A program made the position numbers and the translations under genes. The notes under the pieces are model-generated. The model searched no databases, was not told the origin of the DNA, and worked only from the letters and a program-made list of their open reading frames with translations. DNA of 64,000 nt from Bacteroidota bacterium (lineage in GTDB: Bacteria; Bacteroidota; Bacteroidia; NS11-12g; UBA9320), in NCBI GenBank assembly GCA_947468275.1, contig CANIKO010000007.1, forward strand, positions 1 through 64,000, given 5' to 3'. Positions 16,647 through 25,495 of this stretch are shown piece after piece (position 1 is the stretch's first letter; the number at the start of each line of letters is the position of its first letter).

Positions 16647-17030
16647 ATGGAAATAAAATCCCAATGTCCTTTCTGTAAACTTGATTCCGAACGCGAAATA
16701 GTTCTGGAATCTGAAAATGTTCATGCAATCTTTGATAAATTTCCGGTAAGCAAGGGCCACTCCTTAATTATTCCTAAAAAACATGTTTCAGATTATTTTC
16801 AACTCAACCGTTCGGAACAATCCGAATGCTGGCTAATGGTCAACAACATTAAACAAATATTGGATAATAAATTTAATCCAGATGGTTACAATATTGGTAT
16901 CAATATTATGGAATCTGCCGGTCAGACAGTTCCGCATGTTCATATTCATGTTATACCTCGATACAAAGGTGATGTTAAAGAACCGAGAGGGGGAGTAAGG
17001 GGGGTTATCCCCGCACAGCAGAATTATTAA
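16647..17030 (+). CDS. HIT-family protein
   Basis: This is a small nucleotide-binding hydrolase or transferase of the histidine-triad superfamily, acting on nucleoside phosphoramidates, adenylylated compounds or dinucleotides. The triad HVHIHV has His97, His99 and His101. An N-terminal CPFC and the segment GHSLIIPKKHV are typical of the HIT hydrolase branch. The length (127 aa) is normal. It starts 9 bp after the HNH frame, so the two were probably made together. HIT proteins next to HNH nucleases may process nucleotide signals or adenylylated termini, but the role here is unknown. Confidence 0.93.
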   Translation: MEIKSQCPFCKLDSEREIVLESENVHAIFDKFPVSKGHSLIIPKKHVSDYFQLNRSEQSECWLMVNNIKQILDNKFNPDGYNIGINIMESAGQTVPHVHIHVIPRYKGDVKEPRGGVRGVIPAQQNY

Positions 17031-17175
17031 CTATTTGTATTTTGTACTTTTCAGACCAATTGGCGAATTAAATCAAAACTATTACAATTGGTAATCAATC
17101 AGAGATTAACTCTTGTTACTAACTTTATTTTTCAACATTCAGAATCAAACAAATCATTCCTTATAATTTTACTCC

Positions 17176-18219
17176 ATGAAAGGTGGAGTAATCAAAGGCA
17201 TTGAAAACATCATATCCCATCCCAATATGGATGAGGGGGAGATGGTGTTTCAGATAAAAAATCTGATTTATGAATCGGAAATACATCATGTGAAGCCACA
17301 CGAATCGAGATCTATTTCAGAGCTCATTGGCGAAAATCTGGATCTGATTAAAAATGGGATGACCGATGATAAGGTTTTAAGAACCGGATTTAAGGATTTG
17401 GATAACATTATAGGCGGTTTTTCTTTTGGTGAATTGAATGTAATAGCGGGCAGACCAGGAATGGGTAAAACAGTGCTTTTAGTCAATTTGGTTCTTAAAA
17501 TGTCGGAAACTGTTCCAGTCCTTTATTTTTCATTTGAATTATCTGAATCTCAATTATCAAGCCGTTTCATATCAACCCTGTCAAAAATCCCGGCGAATAA
17601 AATTGCACAGCAAAACCTTACCATGGATGAAATGGAGTTTTTATTTTCTCTTGAAGAAACGATAGCAAACCACCAAATTTTTATAAACGATAGTTGCAGC
17701 AATTCTTTTACTGCCTTCAAAGAAAATTGCCAGAAGCAAATAGAAGAAAACGGGGTAAAAGTTATCATTGTAGATTACATACAATTGATGGGTTCGAGCA
17801 GAAACCGAAACAGTCGGGAATTAGAAATAAGCTACATCAGCCGGGAATTAAAAAATATTGCCAAAAACAACAACGTTTGTATCATTGCTGCAAGCCAGTT
17901 AAGCCGTAATTCTGAGCGAAGGGAAGGAAATAGACCACAGTTGGCCGACCTAAGCGATAGTGCCGCTATTGAACAAAACGCCGACAAGGTTATGATGATT
18001 TACCGCCCTGAATATTATGGACTGGAAGAAGATGAGCAAGGAAACAGCACAAAAAATGTTATGGAATTGCTTATCAGAAAAAACAGAAACGGACCGGTAA
18101 ATGATATAAAGCTTAAAAGGGATTCTGAATTTACAACAATTACTGATTTTGATGAGTATACAACAGGTTTTTCCTTCTCACAAAACCGTTTGGATGAGTT
18201 GGATAGACCACCCTTTTAG
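17176..18219 (+). CDS. DnaB-like RecA-fold ATPase, short form, adjacent to retron
   Basis: This is a replicative-helicase-type ATPase lacking the usual DnaB N-terminal primase-binding domain (347 aa against about 450-500). After about 65 variable residues comes the DnaB_C domain: RTGFKDLDNIIGGFSFGEL, Walker A GRPGMGKT (residues 92-99), Walker B VIIVDYIQLM (around Asp200), the conserved AASQLSR and LADLSDSAAIEQNAD segments, and the C-terminal arginine-finger motif RKNRNGP. It ends 11 bp before the retron RNA and shares strand and module with the reverse transcriptase. It could be a retron effector, a helicase hijacking replication proteins, or a phage-derived DnaB. I do not recall this class as a described retron partner. 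Confidence 0.88.
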   Translation: MKGGVIKGIENIISHPNMDEGEMVFQIKNLIYESEIHHVKPHESRSISELIGENLDLIKNGMTDDKVLRTGFKDLDNIIGGFSFGELNVIAGRPGMGKTVLLVNLVLKMSETVPVLYFSFELSESQLSSRFISTLSKIPANKIAQQNLTMDEMEFLFSLEETIANHQIFINDSCSNSFTAFKENCQKQIEENGVKVIIVDYIQLMGSSRNRNSRELEISYISRELKNIAKNNNVCIIAASQLSRNSERREGNRPQLADLSDSAAIEQNADKVMMIYRPEYYGLEEDEQGNSTKNVMELLIRKNRNGPVNDIKLKRDSEFTTITDFDEYTTGFSFSQNRLDELDRPPF

Positions 18220-18230
18220 TTAAAGATAGT

Positions 18231-18394
18231 GAGCCGTTGCCTTAAAATTATGAGTCAAACAATTAATGACTTGGGGTTGTGTTCCTGCAACCCATGCCGA
18301 AGTGGAAGCATTAGAGTAGCGATCTCAATCCGATGCTCACTGCGTTCCGCCTCGCATTAAGATCGATTTTATCAAAGATAATTGGCAGCGGCTC
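18231..18394 (+). ncRNA. retron msr-msd noncoding RNA
   Basis: The a1/a2 ends pair over 11 bp: GAGCCGTTGCC (18231-18241) with GGCAGCGGCTC (18384-18394), including one G-U. Inside, an msr hairpin GGGTTG-8 nt-CAACCC lies at 18274-18293. A long msd hairpin has arms at 18320-18336 and 18349-18365 (14 of 17 positions complementary) and a 12-nt loop. The RNA ends 18 nt before the ATG of a reverse transcriptase with retron-specific motifs, the canonical arrangement. The branching guanosine is not assigned. This is direct reading of complementarity; no folding program was run. Confidence 0.85.
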
Positions 18395-18412
18395 TTTTTA
18401 AAAAACGAAACA

Positions 18413-19546
18413 ATGGAAGACATAGCAGCATTTGCAAGAAGTGAAAAAAGCAACATTTGGAAATTCCAACATGGGATGTCGCATTTGATTGGAGCCTCAT
18501 TTCAAAACTTCAAAAAACATGAATTTAATGCGCTATTACTTCTTACTCTCGAAAAGCCATCTGAACTCTGTAAGCTATTGCGAACGAATTTTATTGTTTT
18601 AGAAGAAACGATTAATTATCCTATCTATAAACTTTATACCATAGAAAAGAAAAAAGGAGGCACCCGGGAAATATTTGCCCCAGGTAACCGATTAAAACTT
18701 TACCAGAAAACGCTAAACTTTTATTTACAAGCATACTATTTATGGATTAAACCGGAAGAAGTTCATGGCTTTGTGATTAATCCCAACTATTTAGGAACTC
18801 AATGCAATATTGTAGAAAATGCCAAAGTACATATCAATAAGAAGTATGTTTTGAATATCGACCTTAAAGATTTTTTTCCTAATATTAAGGCTTATCGGGT
18901 AAAGGAACTTTTTACCTCGCCATTATTTAAATTTAATGAACCGTTAGCCACAGCCTTAACACTGCTAACCACGTTACAGGGAAAGCTCCCTATTGGGGCA
19001 CCTACATCTCCTGTTATTTCAAATTTTATTTGCCATCAGCTTGATAAGGATTTAAAGGAATTTTGTGTCACTGATAATCTGGCCTATACACGCTATGCCG
19101 ATGATTTAACGTTTTCATCGGATTTAGAAATAACCACCGATACCATTCTAGATATCATAAACCTTATTAATAAAAACGATTTTCAAATTAATGAGAAAAA
19201 ACTACGCCTGAAAACTTCAGGCCGCAGGCAAATAGTTACCGGTCTAACAGTAAATGAAAAAGTAAATGTTGACCGTAAGCTGTTAAAAAAAATAAGGGCC
19301 ATGCTTCATGATTTTATCACCAACGGCCTTCATCATGCAACAAAAAAGCACTTTAAATTAAAAGAAGGATTTAGAATTGAATATCTAACCCGGTTTATGA
19401 ACCGGCTCGAAGGTTATATCAACTTTGTGGGTCAGGTAAGAGGTAAAAATGACGCTTTATATAGAAAATTTAAATCTCAGATTAAACCGAAACCGGAATA
19501 TATAGTTACCTCCACATTAACGGTGAATCGGGATTTTGATGAATAA
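18413..19546 (+). CDS. retron reverse transcriptase
   Basis: It converts part of the adjacent msr-msd RNA into multicopy single-stranded DNA that guards a toxic effector in anti-phage defence. The RT palm motifs are present: LNIDLKDFFPNI (first catalytic Asp), LPIGAPTSPVISN, and YADD at residues 228-231. Both retron-specific signatures are present: NAxxH in region X (Asn136-His140, NAKVH) and VTG in region Y (residues 275-277, VTGLTVN). The C-terminal thumb is basic. The length of 377 aa is slightly long for a stand-alone retron RT, with about 60 extra N-terminal residues. The preceding DnaB-like ATPase and HNH/HIT genes are effector candidates. Confidence 0.95.
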   Translation: MEDIAAFARSEKSNIWKFQHGMSHLIGASFQNFKKHEFNALLLLTLEKPSELCKLLRTNFIVLEETINYPIYKLYTIEKKKGGTREIFAPGNRLKLYQKTLNFYLQAYYLWIKPEEVHGFVINPNYLGTQCNIVENAKVHINKKYVLNIDLKDFFPNIKAYRVKELFTSPLFKFNEPLATALTLLTTLQGKLPIGAPTSPVISNFICHQLDKDLKEFCVTDNLAYTRYADDLTFSSDLEITTDTILDIINLINKNDFQINEKKLRLKTSGRRQIVTGLTVNEKVNVDRKLLKKIRAMLHDFITNGLHHATKKHFKLKEGFRIEYLTRFMNRLEGYINFVGQVRGKNDALYRKFKSQIKPKPEYIVTSTLTVNRDFDE

Positions 19547-19703
19547 AATGTAAAATCAATAAAACCTTTTTATAAATGATTGAATTAATAGGTTTAAAAA
19601 AAATTAGTTATCGGCTCCTCCGAATTGACCACCCAAGGAGAATTTGAGAAGTAGCTTTAAGGAGATAATGGTAAAATTGAATTTGCCGTAAAAAGCGATA
19701 TCC

Positions 19704-19745
19704 GTTAATATTCATTAACAACCATGAAGGTTAATGAATATTAAC
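19704..19745. repeat. 42-bp palindromic site 2
   Basis: This is the perfect-consensus copy: GTTAATATTCATTAAC - AACCATGAAG - GTTAATGAATATTAAC. The arms are fully complementary to each other. It lies 157 bp after the retron RT and 107 bp before the exonuclease-RecQ-UvrD gene. No other feature was recognised in 19547-19852. Confidence 0.95.
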
Positions 19746-19852
19746 GCTTAAATAATCTAATTCGAATCTTCTTTTCCAAGATATTAACAATCTAAATGGA
19801 AGGCCTACTATTCATGTGAAAACATAATTGAGTAAATTTCGCAAATTTCGAA

Positions 19853-22800
19853 ATGAACCCAATCGTTTTTATTGATACGGAGATTGATCCAAGCAGTAAT
19901 AAGATAAATGACCTGGGGGGCATTAAAGTCAACGGCAATGAATTTCATTCTGGTTCAGTTGTTGATTTTATTTCATTTCTTAAAGGGTCCCAATTTATTT
20001 GTGGACACAATATTATTCGACACGATTATAAGTATATACAAAATGCTATAACTAATTCTGGTATTAATCCTGAGAACATTATTGATACCTTATTTCTCTC
20101 TCCTTTATTGTATCCGGCTAAACCTTATCATGCCTTATTAAAAGATGACAAACTGCAATCTGATGATTTAAATAATCCTTTAAATGACTCTATTAAGGCT
20201 AGAGACTTATTCTATGATGAAGTATCAAAATTCAATCAAACAGAAGAGTCATTAAAGCTAATATTTTATGCTTTATTGAATGAAACCAAGGAATTTAAGG
20301 CTTTCTTTAATTTTTTATCCTATAAGCCGGATTACCCGAATATTGAATCAATTATTTCAGAGAGTTTCCAATCACAAATTTGCGAAAATGCAAATCTTAA
20401 TAAAATAATAGCTGAGAATCCCATTGAATTATCCTATTGCTTAGCATTAATAAATTCTAGCGACCGTTATTCCATCACACCCCGATGGGTTCTTAAAAAC
20501 TTCCCTGATGTCGAGAAAATAATGTTTGCTTTAAGAAGTAAACCCTGTTTATACGGTTGTCAATATTGTACTAATGCATTGGATGTTAAAAAGGGGCTTA
20601 AAAAATATTTTGGCTTTGATTCTTACAGAACCTACGAAGAGAAACCTTTACAGGAACAAGCGGTTAAAGCCGCCGTTGATAACAAATCTATTTTGGCGGT
20701 ATTTCCTACCGGTGGAGGAAAGTCAATAACCTTTCAGGTTCCGGCTTTAATGAGTGGTGAGGCAAGCAAAGGTTTGACAGTTATTATTTCGCCTCTTCAA
20801 TCGTTAATGAAGGACCAGGTTGATAATCTTGAAAAAGTAAATATTACGGATGCTGTAACAATTAATGGTCTTCTTGACCCAATTGAGAGAGCTAAATCAT
20901 TCGAAAGGGTTAATGATGGTTCTGCTTCTATTTTATATATTTCACCGGAATCATTGCGCTCAAAAACGATTGAGCATTTGCTCCTCGGCCGAAATATAGT
21001 TCGGTTTGTTATTGATGAAGCGCATTGCTTTTCCTCATGGGGGCAGGATTTCAGAGTTGATTATTTATATATTGCTGAATTTATAAAGTCGCTTCAAGCT
21101 AAGAAAAATCTTACAGAAAAAATCCCGGTATCCTGTTTCACTGCTACTGCAAAACTTAAAGTTATTGAAGATATTCGGGATTATTTTAAAGATAAACTAT
21201 CTATTGATTTAGAAATTTTCAGTTCAGGTGCATCACGTACAAACCTTGAATACAAAGTATATGAAAAGGAAGATGAGGTAGCAAAGTATAGCGCCGTTAG
21301 AGACCTCTTAGATGAAAAGAAATGTCCAACAATTATTTACGTTTCTAGAACCAAAAAGGCATTTTCGTTGGCCGAAAATTTGACTAAGGATGGTTTCAAT
21401 GCAAAACCCTACCACGGCAAAATGGAATCTAAGGAAAAGTCTGAGAATCAGAATGCTTTTATCTCAGGTGAAGTACAAATTATGGTTGCCACTTCTGCTT
21501 TTGGAATGGGGGTTGACAAAAAGGACGTTGGAATGGTTATCCATTATGAAATATCAGATTCATTAGAGAATTATATACAAGAGGCTGGCAGGGCCGGACG
21601 GGACGAAAGTATGCATGCCGATTGTTTTGTGCTTTTTAATGAAGAAGATTTAGCAAAGCATTTTATACTCCTTAATCAAACCAAAATTTCGATAAAGGAG
21701 ATTCAACAGATTTGGAAGGCCATCAAAGAAATTACGGCGTTCCGTAATAATGTTTCAAATTCAGCTTTGGAAATAGCCAGGAAAGCCGGTTGGGATGATA
21801 GTGTTAAGGAAATTGAAACACGGGTTACCACTGCCATCTCAGCATTAGAGGAGGCCGGGTATTTAAAACGAGGGCAAAATATGCCCAAAATTTTCGCCAA
21901 TAGTATATTATCAAAAACTGCCAATGAAGCCATAAATAAAATAAATAACTCCGAAAGGTTCAATGATCGACAAAAAGTTAGTGGCATTCGGATTATTAAA
22001 AAGCTTTTTTCAAGCAAAAGTAGGGTTCAGGCTAATGATGAAGCGGCGGAATCAAGAATTGATTATATCTCCGATCATTTGGGTATTGTAAAGGAAGAGG
22101 TTATAAATATTGTTAATTTATTAAGGGAAGAAAATATACTCGCTGATGCAAAAGATTTAACAGCATATATAAAAAGAACCGGTGGCAGTAAAGGATCATT
22201 GAAAATTTTGGAAACCTTTGGCCAGATTGAAAATTTTCTACTGCCGGAATTTGAAGAACACGAAAGAACTTTTCATATTAAAGAGCTAAATGAATTGGCT
22301 GAAAGCCAAGGTTACATAGATGTAACACCTAACAAGTTAAAAACCATTATTAATTTTTGGGCGATAAAAAATTGGTTAAAGCGGCATATTGATGAAAATT
22401 CAAAGAATCATATAAATGTTTTATTAATTCAACCGAAAGATTTATTAAAGCAAAAACTTGAAAAAAGGCATGTCTTGTCAAAATTTATCATTGAATTTCT
22501 TCATGATAAAAGCCAGCTAATTAAATCAGAATCTGAAAGCGAAAAAGATGAAGTTTTGGTTGAGTTTTCAGTACTTGAATTAAAAGATGAATTTGAAAAA
22601 AGAGCTCAACTCTTTCGGTTGGATATTACATTAGACGATATTGAAGATACACTCTTCTTCCTTTCAAGAATTGACGCACTAAAAATTGAGGGTGGATTTT
22701 TGGTTGTTTATAACAAACTTACCATTGAAAGTATAGAAAAGGAAAAACCGAAATTCAAAAAGGAAGATTATCAAAAGCTCAATCAATTTTACGAAAACAG

Positions 22801-24652
22801 AGTACAGCAAATTCATATCGTTGGCGAATACGCTAAAAAAATGATTGGTGATTATAAAGGTGCATTGCAATTTGTTGAAGACTATTTTCATTTAAATTAT
22901 ACCTCGTTTCTCAACTTATACTTTCCGGGTAGCCGGCAAAATGAAATAAAACGAAATATTACACCAGCTAAATTCCGTCAATTATTCGGAACCTTATCTG
23001 CAACCCAATTAGAAATAATTAAAGATAACCAAACTAAATATATTGTTGTAGCCGCCGGTCCCGGAAGCGGTAAAACAAGGGTTCTCGTTCATAAACTTGC
23101 CTCACTTTTATTGATGGAGGATGTTAAACATGAGCAACTTTTAATGGTAACATTTTCAAGAGCTGCCGCCACCGAATTTAAAAAGAGATTATTTACACTC
23201 ATTGGAAATGCAGCAGCCTATATTGAAATTAAGACGTTTCATTCCTATTGTTTTGACCTATTAGGAAAGGTAGGAAGTTTAGAAAAATCGGAAGTGATAA
23301 TAAGAAACACCATTGAAAAAATAAAAAATGGGGAGGTTGAAGCCAATCGAATTACGAAAACAGTTTTGGTAATAGACGAGGCTCAAGATATGGATGCCAA
23401 TGAATTTGCCTTAATTAATGCTTTGATAGATTTAAATGATGATATGCGGGTTATTGCCGTTGGTGATGATGACCAAAATATTTTTGAATTTAGAGGGGCT
23501 AGTTCAAAATACTTGGAAGAGTTTATTGTACAAAAAAATGCGACTAAACATGAGTTAATCGAAAATTACCGAAGCAAGCAAAATCTAGTAGAATTCACCA
23601 ATGGGTATGTAAAAAAAATTAACCATAGACTAAAGCAAATACCAATTCATGCCATTCAACCGGATAACGGAACCATTAAATTAGTGCATCATCAAAAGGG
23701 GAACCTCATCACCCCGGTTGTTAATGATGTATTATCATCAAGACTAGCAGGAACAATATGTGTGCTAACTCAGAGAAATGATCAAGCGCTACAAATTACC
23801 GGACTACTTTTGAAAAGCGGAATGCATGCTAAATTGATTCAAACGAACGATGGTTTCAGTTTATACAACTTATTAGAGGTACGGTATTTTTTGCAACGCA
23901 TTCATTTTGAAAATGATGAAATTATTATTGATGATGAAAATTGGAATCGCGCAAAAAATGAATTAAAAGACCACTTTCAGCAGAGTGCAAAATTGGAAAT
24001 TTGTTTAAATCTTTTGAATGATTTCGAAGCCATAAATCCAAAAGCCAAATACAAAACGGACTTGGAAGTTTTTATACGAGAATCTAAGATTGAAGATTTT
24101 TACAATGAAAAAGGTGATATCATATACGTATCCACTATTCATAAAGCCAAGGGTAAAGAGTTTGATAATGTTTTCATTATGCTTGAAGACTTTAACGGCA
24201 GCACGGATGAAAAAAAACGGCTGCTTTATGTGGCTATGACGAGGGCCAAAACCAATTTAACTATTCATACAAATGGAAAATATTTGGATGATTTAACAGC
24301 CGGAAATTTAGAAGTAATAGTAGACGCCGAATCCTACACAGAACCCAATCAACTTGTAATGCACATGTCGCATAATGATGTAAAACTTGGTTACTTTGAA
24401 TTTGTTCAACGCCGACTAAGCGGAATGGTCAGCGGTGATTTGCTAACCAAATCAGGGGAAGGATATGCTAATACAAAGGGAGAATTGGTATTGAAGTTTT
24501 CTAAGAAATTTACTGAAGAAATTATCTTACAAGAAGGAAAAGGTTATATACTCAAAGAAGCAAAGGTTAACTTTATTTTATATTGGAAAAATGAAGAAAC
24601 CTATAAGGAGGTCAAAATAATTTTGCCGGAAGTTTGTTTTGAGAAAAAATAA
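19853..24652 (+). CDS. three-part DNA-processing protein: DEDD-type exonuclease, RecQ helicase, UvrD-type helicase
   Basis: This 1599-aa protein carries three enzyme modules. Residues 1-170 resemble a DEDD 3'-5' exonuclease (VFIDTE, HNIIRHDYKYI, then YHALLKDD and NNPLNDS). Residues about 270-600 are RecQ, with Walker A TGGGKS (from about 287), DEAHCFSSWGQDFR (from 388), SCFTATA, and YIQEAGRAGRDE (to about 583). A winged-helix and linker region follows. Residues about 1050-1500 are a UvrD/Rep-type helicase, with AAGPGSGKT, VIDEAQDMD, GDDDQNIFEFRG, STIHKAKGKEFD and LLYVAMTRAK. The exonuclease-RecQ order resembles the human WRN layout. A four-Cys cluster (CLYGCQYC) lies before the RecQ part. It forms its own module between palindromic sites 2 and 3. 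A role in defence or in processing invading DNA is inferred from the island context. Confidence 0.92.
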   Translation: MNPIVFIDTEIDPSSNKINDLGGIKVNGNEFHSGSVVDFISFLKGSQFICGHNIIRHDYKYIQNAITNSGINPENIIDTLFLSPLLYPAKPYHALLKDDKLQSDDLNNPLNDSIKARDLFYDEVSKFNQTEESLKLIFYALLNETKEFKAFFNFLSYKPDYPNIESIISESFQSQICENANLNKIIAENPIELSYCLALINSSDRYSITPRWVLKNFPDVEKIMFALRSKPCLYGCQYCTNALDVKKGLKKYFGFDSYRTYEEKPLQEQAVKAAVDNKSILAVFPTGGGKSITFQVPALMSGEASKGLTVIISPLQSLMKDQVDNLEKVNITDAVTINGLLDPIERAKSFERVNDGSASILYISPESLRSKTIEHLLLGRNIVRFVIDEAHCFSSWGQDFRVDYLYIAEFIKSLQAKKNLTEKIPVSCFTATAKLKVIEDIRDYFKDKLSIDLEIFSSGASRTNLEYKVYEKEDEVAKYSAVRDLLDEKKCPTIIYVSRTKKAFSLAENLTKDGFNAKPYHGKMESKEKSENQNAFISGEVQIMVATSAFGMGVDKKDVGMVIHYEISDSLENYIQEAGRAGRDESMHADCFVLFNEEDLAKHFILLNQTKISIKEIQQIWKAIKEITAFRNNVSNSALEIARKAGWDDSVKEIETRVTTAISALEEAGYLKRGQNMPKIFANSILSKTANEAINKINNSERFNDRQKVSGIRIIKKLFSSKSRVQANDEAAESRIDYISDHLGIVKEEVINIVNLLREENILADAKDLTAYIKRTGGSKGSLKILETFGQIENFLLPEFEEHERTFHIKELNELAESQGYIDVTPNKLKTIINFWAIKNWLKRHIDENSKNHINVLLIQPKDLLKQKLEKRHVLSKFIIEFLHDKSQLIKSESESEKDEVLVEFSVLELKDEFEKRAQLFRLDITLDDIEDTLFFLSRIDALKIEGGFLVVYNKLTIESIEKEKPKFKKEDYQKLNQFYENRVQQIHIVGEYAKKMIGDYKGALQFVEDYFHLNYTSFLNLYFPGSRQNEIKRNITPAKFRQLFGTLSATQLEIIKDNQTKYIVVAAGPGSGKTRVLVHKLASLLLMEDVKHEQLLMVTFSRAAATEFKKRLFTLIGNAAAYIEIKTFHSYCFDLLGKVGSLEKSEVIIRNTIEKIKNGEVEANRITKTVLVIDEAQDMDANEFALINALIDLNDDMRVIAVGDDDQNIFEFRGASSKYLEEFIVQKNATKHELIENYRSKQNLVEFTNGYVKKINHRLKQIPIHAIQPDNGTIKLVHHQKGNLITPVVNDVLSSRLAGTICVLTQRNDQALQITGLLLKSGMHAKLIQTNDGFSLYNLLEVRYFLQRIHFENDEIIIDDENWNRAKNELKDHFQQSAKLEICLNLLNDFEAINPKAKYKTDLEVFIRESKIEDFYNEKGDIIYVSTIHKAKGKEFDNVFIMLEDFNGSTDEKKRLLYVAMTRAKTNLTIHTNGKYLDDLTAGNLEVIVDAESYTEPNQLVMHMSHNDVKLGYFEFVQRRLSGMVSGDLLTKSGEGYANTKGELVLKFSKKFTEEIILQEGKGYILKEAKVNFILYWKNEETYKEVKIILPEVCFEKK

Positions 24653-24672
24653 TTTAACCTCGATTTTTATCA

Positions 24673-24714
24673 GTTAATATTCATTAACAATCATTAATTT
24701 TAATGAATATTAAC
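24673..24714. repeat. 42-bp palindromic site 3
   Basis: GTTAATATTCATTAAC - AATCATTAAT - TTTAATGAATATTAAC. It has one departure from consensus in the right arm and the same 16-10-16 spacing. It is 20 bp after the helicase gene and 151 bp before the XRE gene of the HipBST module. Confidence 0.93.
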
Positions 24715-24791
24715 GCAAAATAAAATCCATAAATCACATTTTAATAGGAAATTGACCTTTTTCCATTGTTATAATTTCATTTTTACAGCTT

Positions 24792-24862
24792 AAATCGCAC
24801 TATGATGTGATTTTAATTGTGTAATATTAAAATAAGCGCTATTTTTACAGCAAAATCACACT
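24792..24862 (+). promoter_or_regulatory. putative HipB operator half-sites
   Basis: Three similar 9-mers lie directly upstream of the XRE gene: AAATCGCAC (24792-24800), its inverted counterpart TGTGATTTT (24806-24814), and AAAATCACA (24852-24860), which ends 5 nt before the ATG. The first two form a loose inverted repeat. Autoregulation by the antitoxin complex is the usual logic for hip operons; the assignment here is inference. Confidence 0.45.
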
Positions 24863-24865
24863 AAA

Positions 24866-25075
24866 ATGTTATTTAATTCAATTGGAGAATCTGTAAGAAA
24901 TCGCAGAAAAGGACTGGGAATAACCCAACCCCACTTAGCCGAACTGGCAAAAGTAAGTACAAACACTCTCTACAAACTTGAACGGGGACAAGGCAATCCC
25001 ACTTTAGAGGTTCTTAATAAATTGGCGGAGGTGTTGGGCATGGAACTGAAACTTGAAGTTAAAAAGAACCTTTAA
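24866..25075 (+). CDS. hipB: HipB-like XRE antitoxin/regulator
   Basis: This is a 69-aa DNA-binding protein that is almost entirely a Cro/C1 helix-turn-helix (RRKGLGITQPHLAELAKVS, then TLYKLERGQGNPTLEVLNKL). In HipBST systems the HipB subunit binds the promoter and helps hold the kinase inactive. It is first of three same-strand genes, followed by HipS-like and HipT-like products. The start is fixed by the single ATG after the operator region. Confidence 0.9.
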   Translation: MLFNSIGESVRNRRKGLGITQPHLAELAKVSTNTLYKLERGQGNPTLEVLNKLAEVLGMELKLEVKKNL

Positions 25076-25156
25076 ATAAAAATTGATCTAAATTAATTAT
25101 CAAATCGAAGATTAGAAAATGCCACTAACTAAAAATAGATTTAAAATAATTTTCAA

Positions 25157-25495
25157 ATGAGGGCTGCAGAAATATATAGAGACGGGAGTTTTACCGGAGT
25201 TTTGACCGAACTCAACCACAAGCATTTTGTGTTTAAGTATGATGATAATTATTTTAATGATGCAGGTAAACCTGCCATCAGTTTAACACTTCCGAAAACC
25301 CAAAAGGAATACTCTAGTGAATTTTTATTCCCGTGTTTTTTTAACATGCTTAGCGAAGGTGTTAACAAAAAATTGCAAAGCAAACAATTGCGAATTGATG
25401 AGGAAGACAATTTTGGTTTATTGATGGCAACAGCGCAATTCGATACCATTGGTGCGGTAACTGTAATACCAATAAAAGTGATTAGTGAAGAATGA
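25157..25495 (+). CDS. hipS: HipS-like protein (HipA N-terminal subdomain alone)
   Basis: This 112-aa protein corresponds to the N-terminal subdomain of HipA kinases encoded as a separate gene. Its features are EIYRDGSFTGVLTEL, AISLTLPKTQKEYSSEFLFP, FFNMLSEGVNK and the closing DTIGAVTVIP motif. In the described HipBST module the small HipS protein is the antitoxin that blocks the HipT kinase. Its last codons overlap the hipT start by 4 bp (ATGA), indicating translational coupling. Confidence 0.88.
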   Translation: MRAAEIYRDGSFTGVLTELNHKHFVFKYDDNYFNDAGKPAISLTLPKTQKEYSSEFLFPCFFNMLSEGVNKKLQSKQLRIDEEDNFGLLMATAQFDTIGAVTVIPIKVISEE

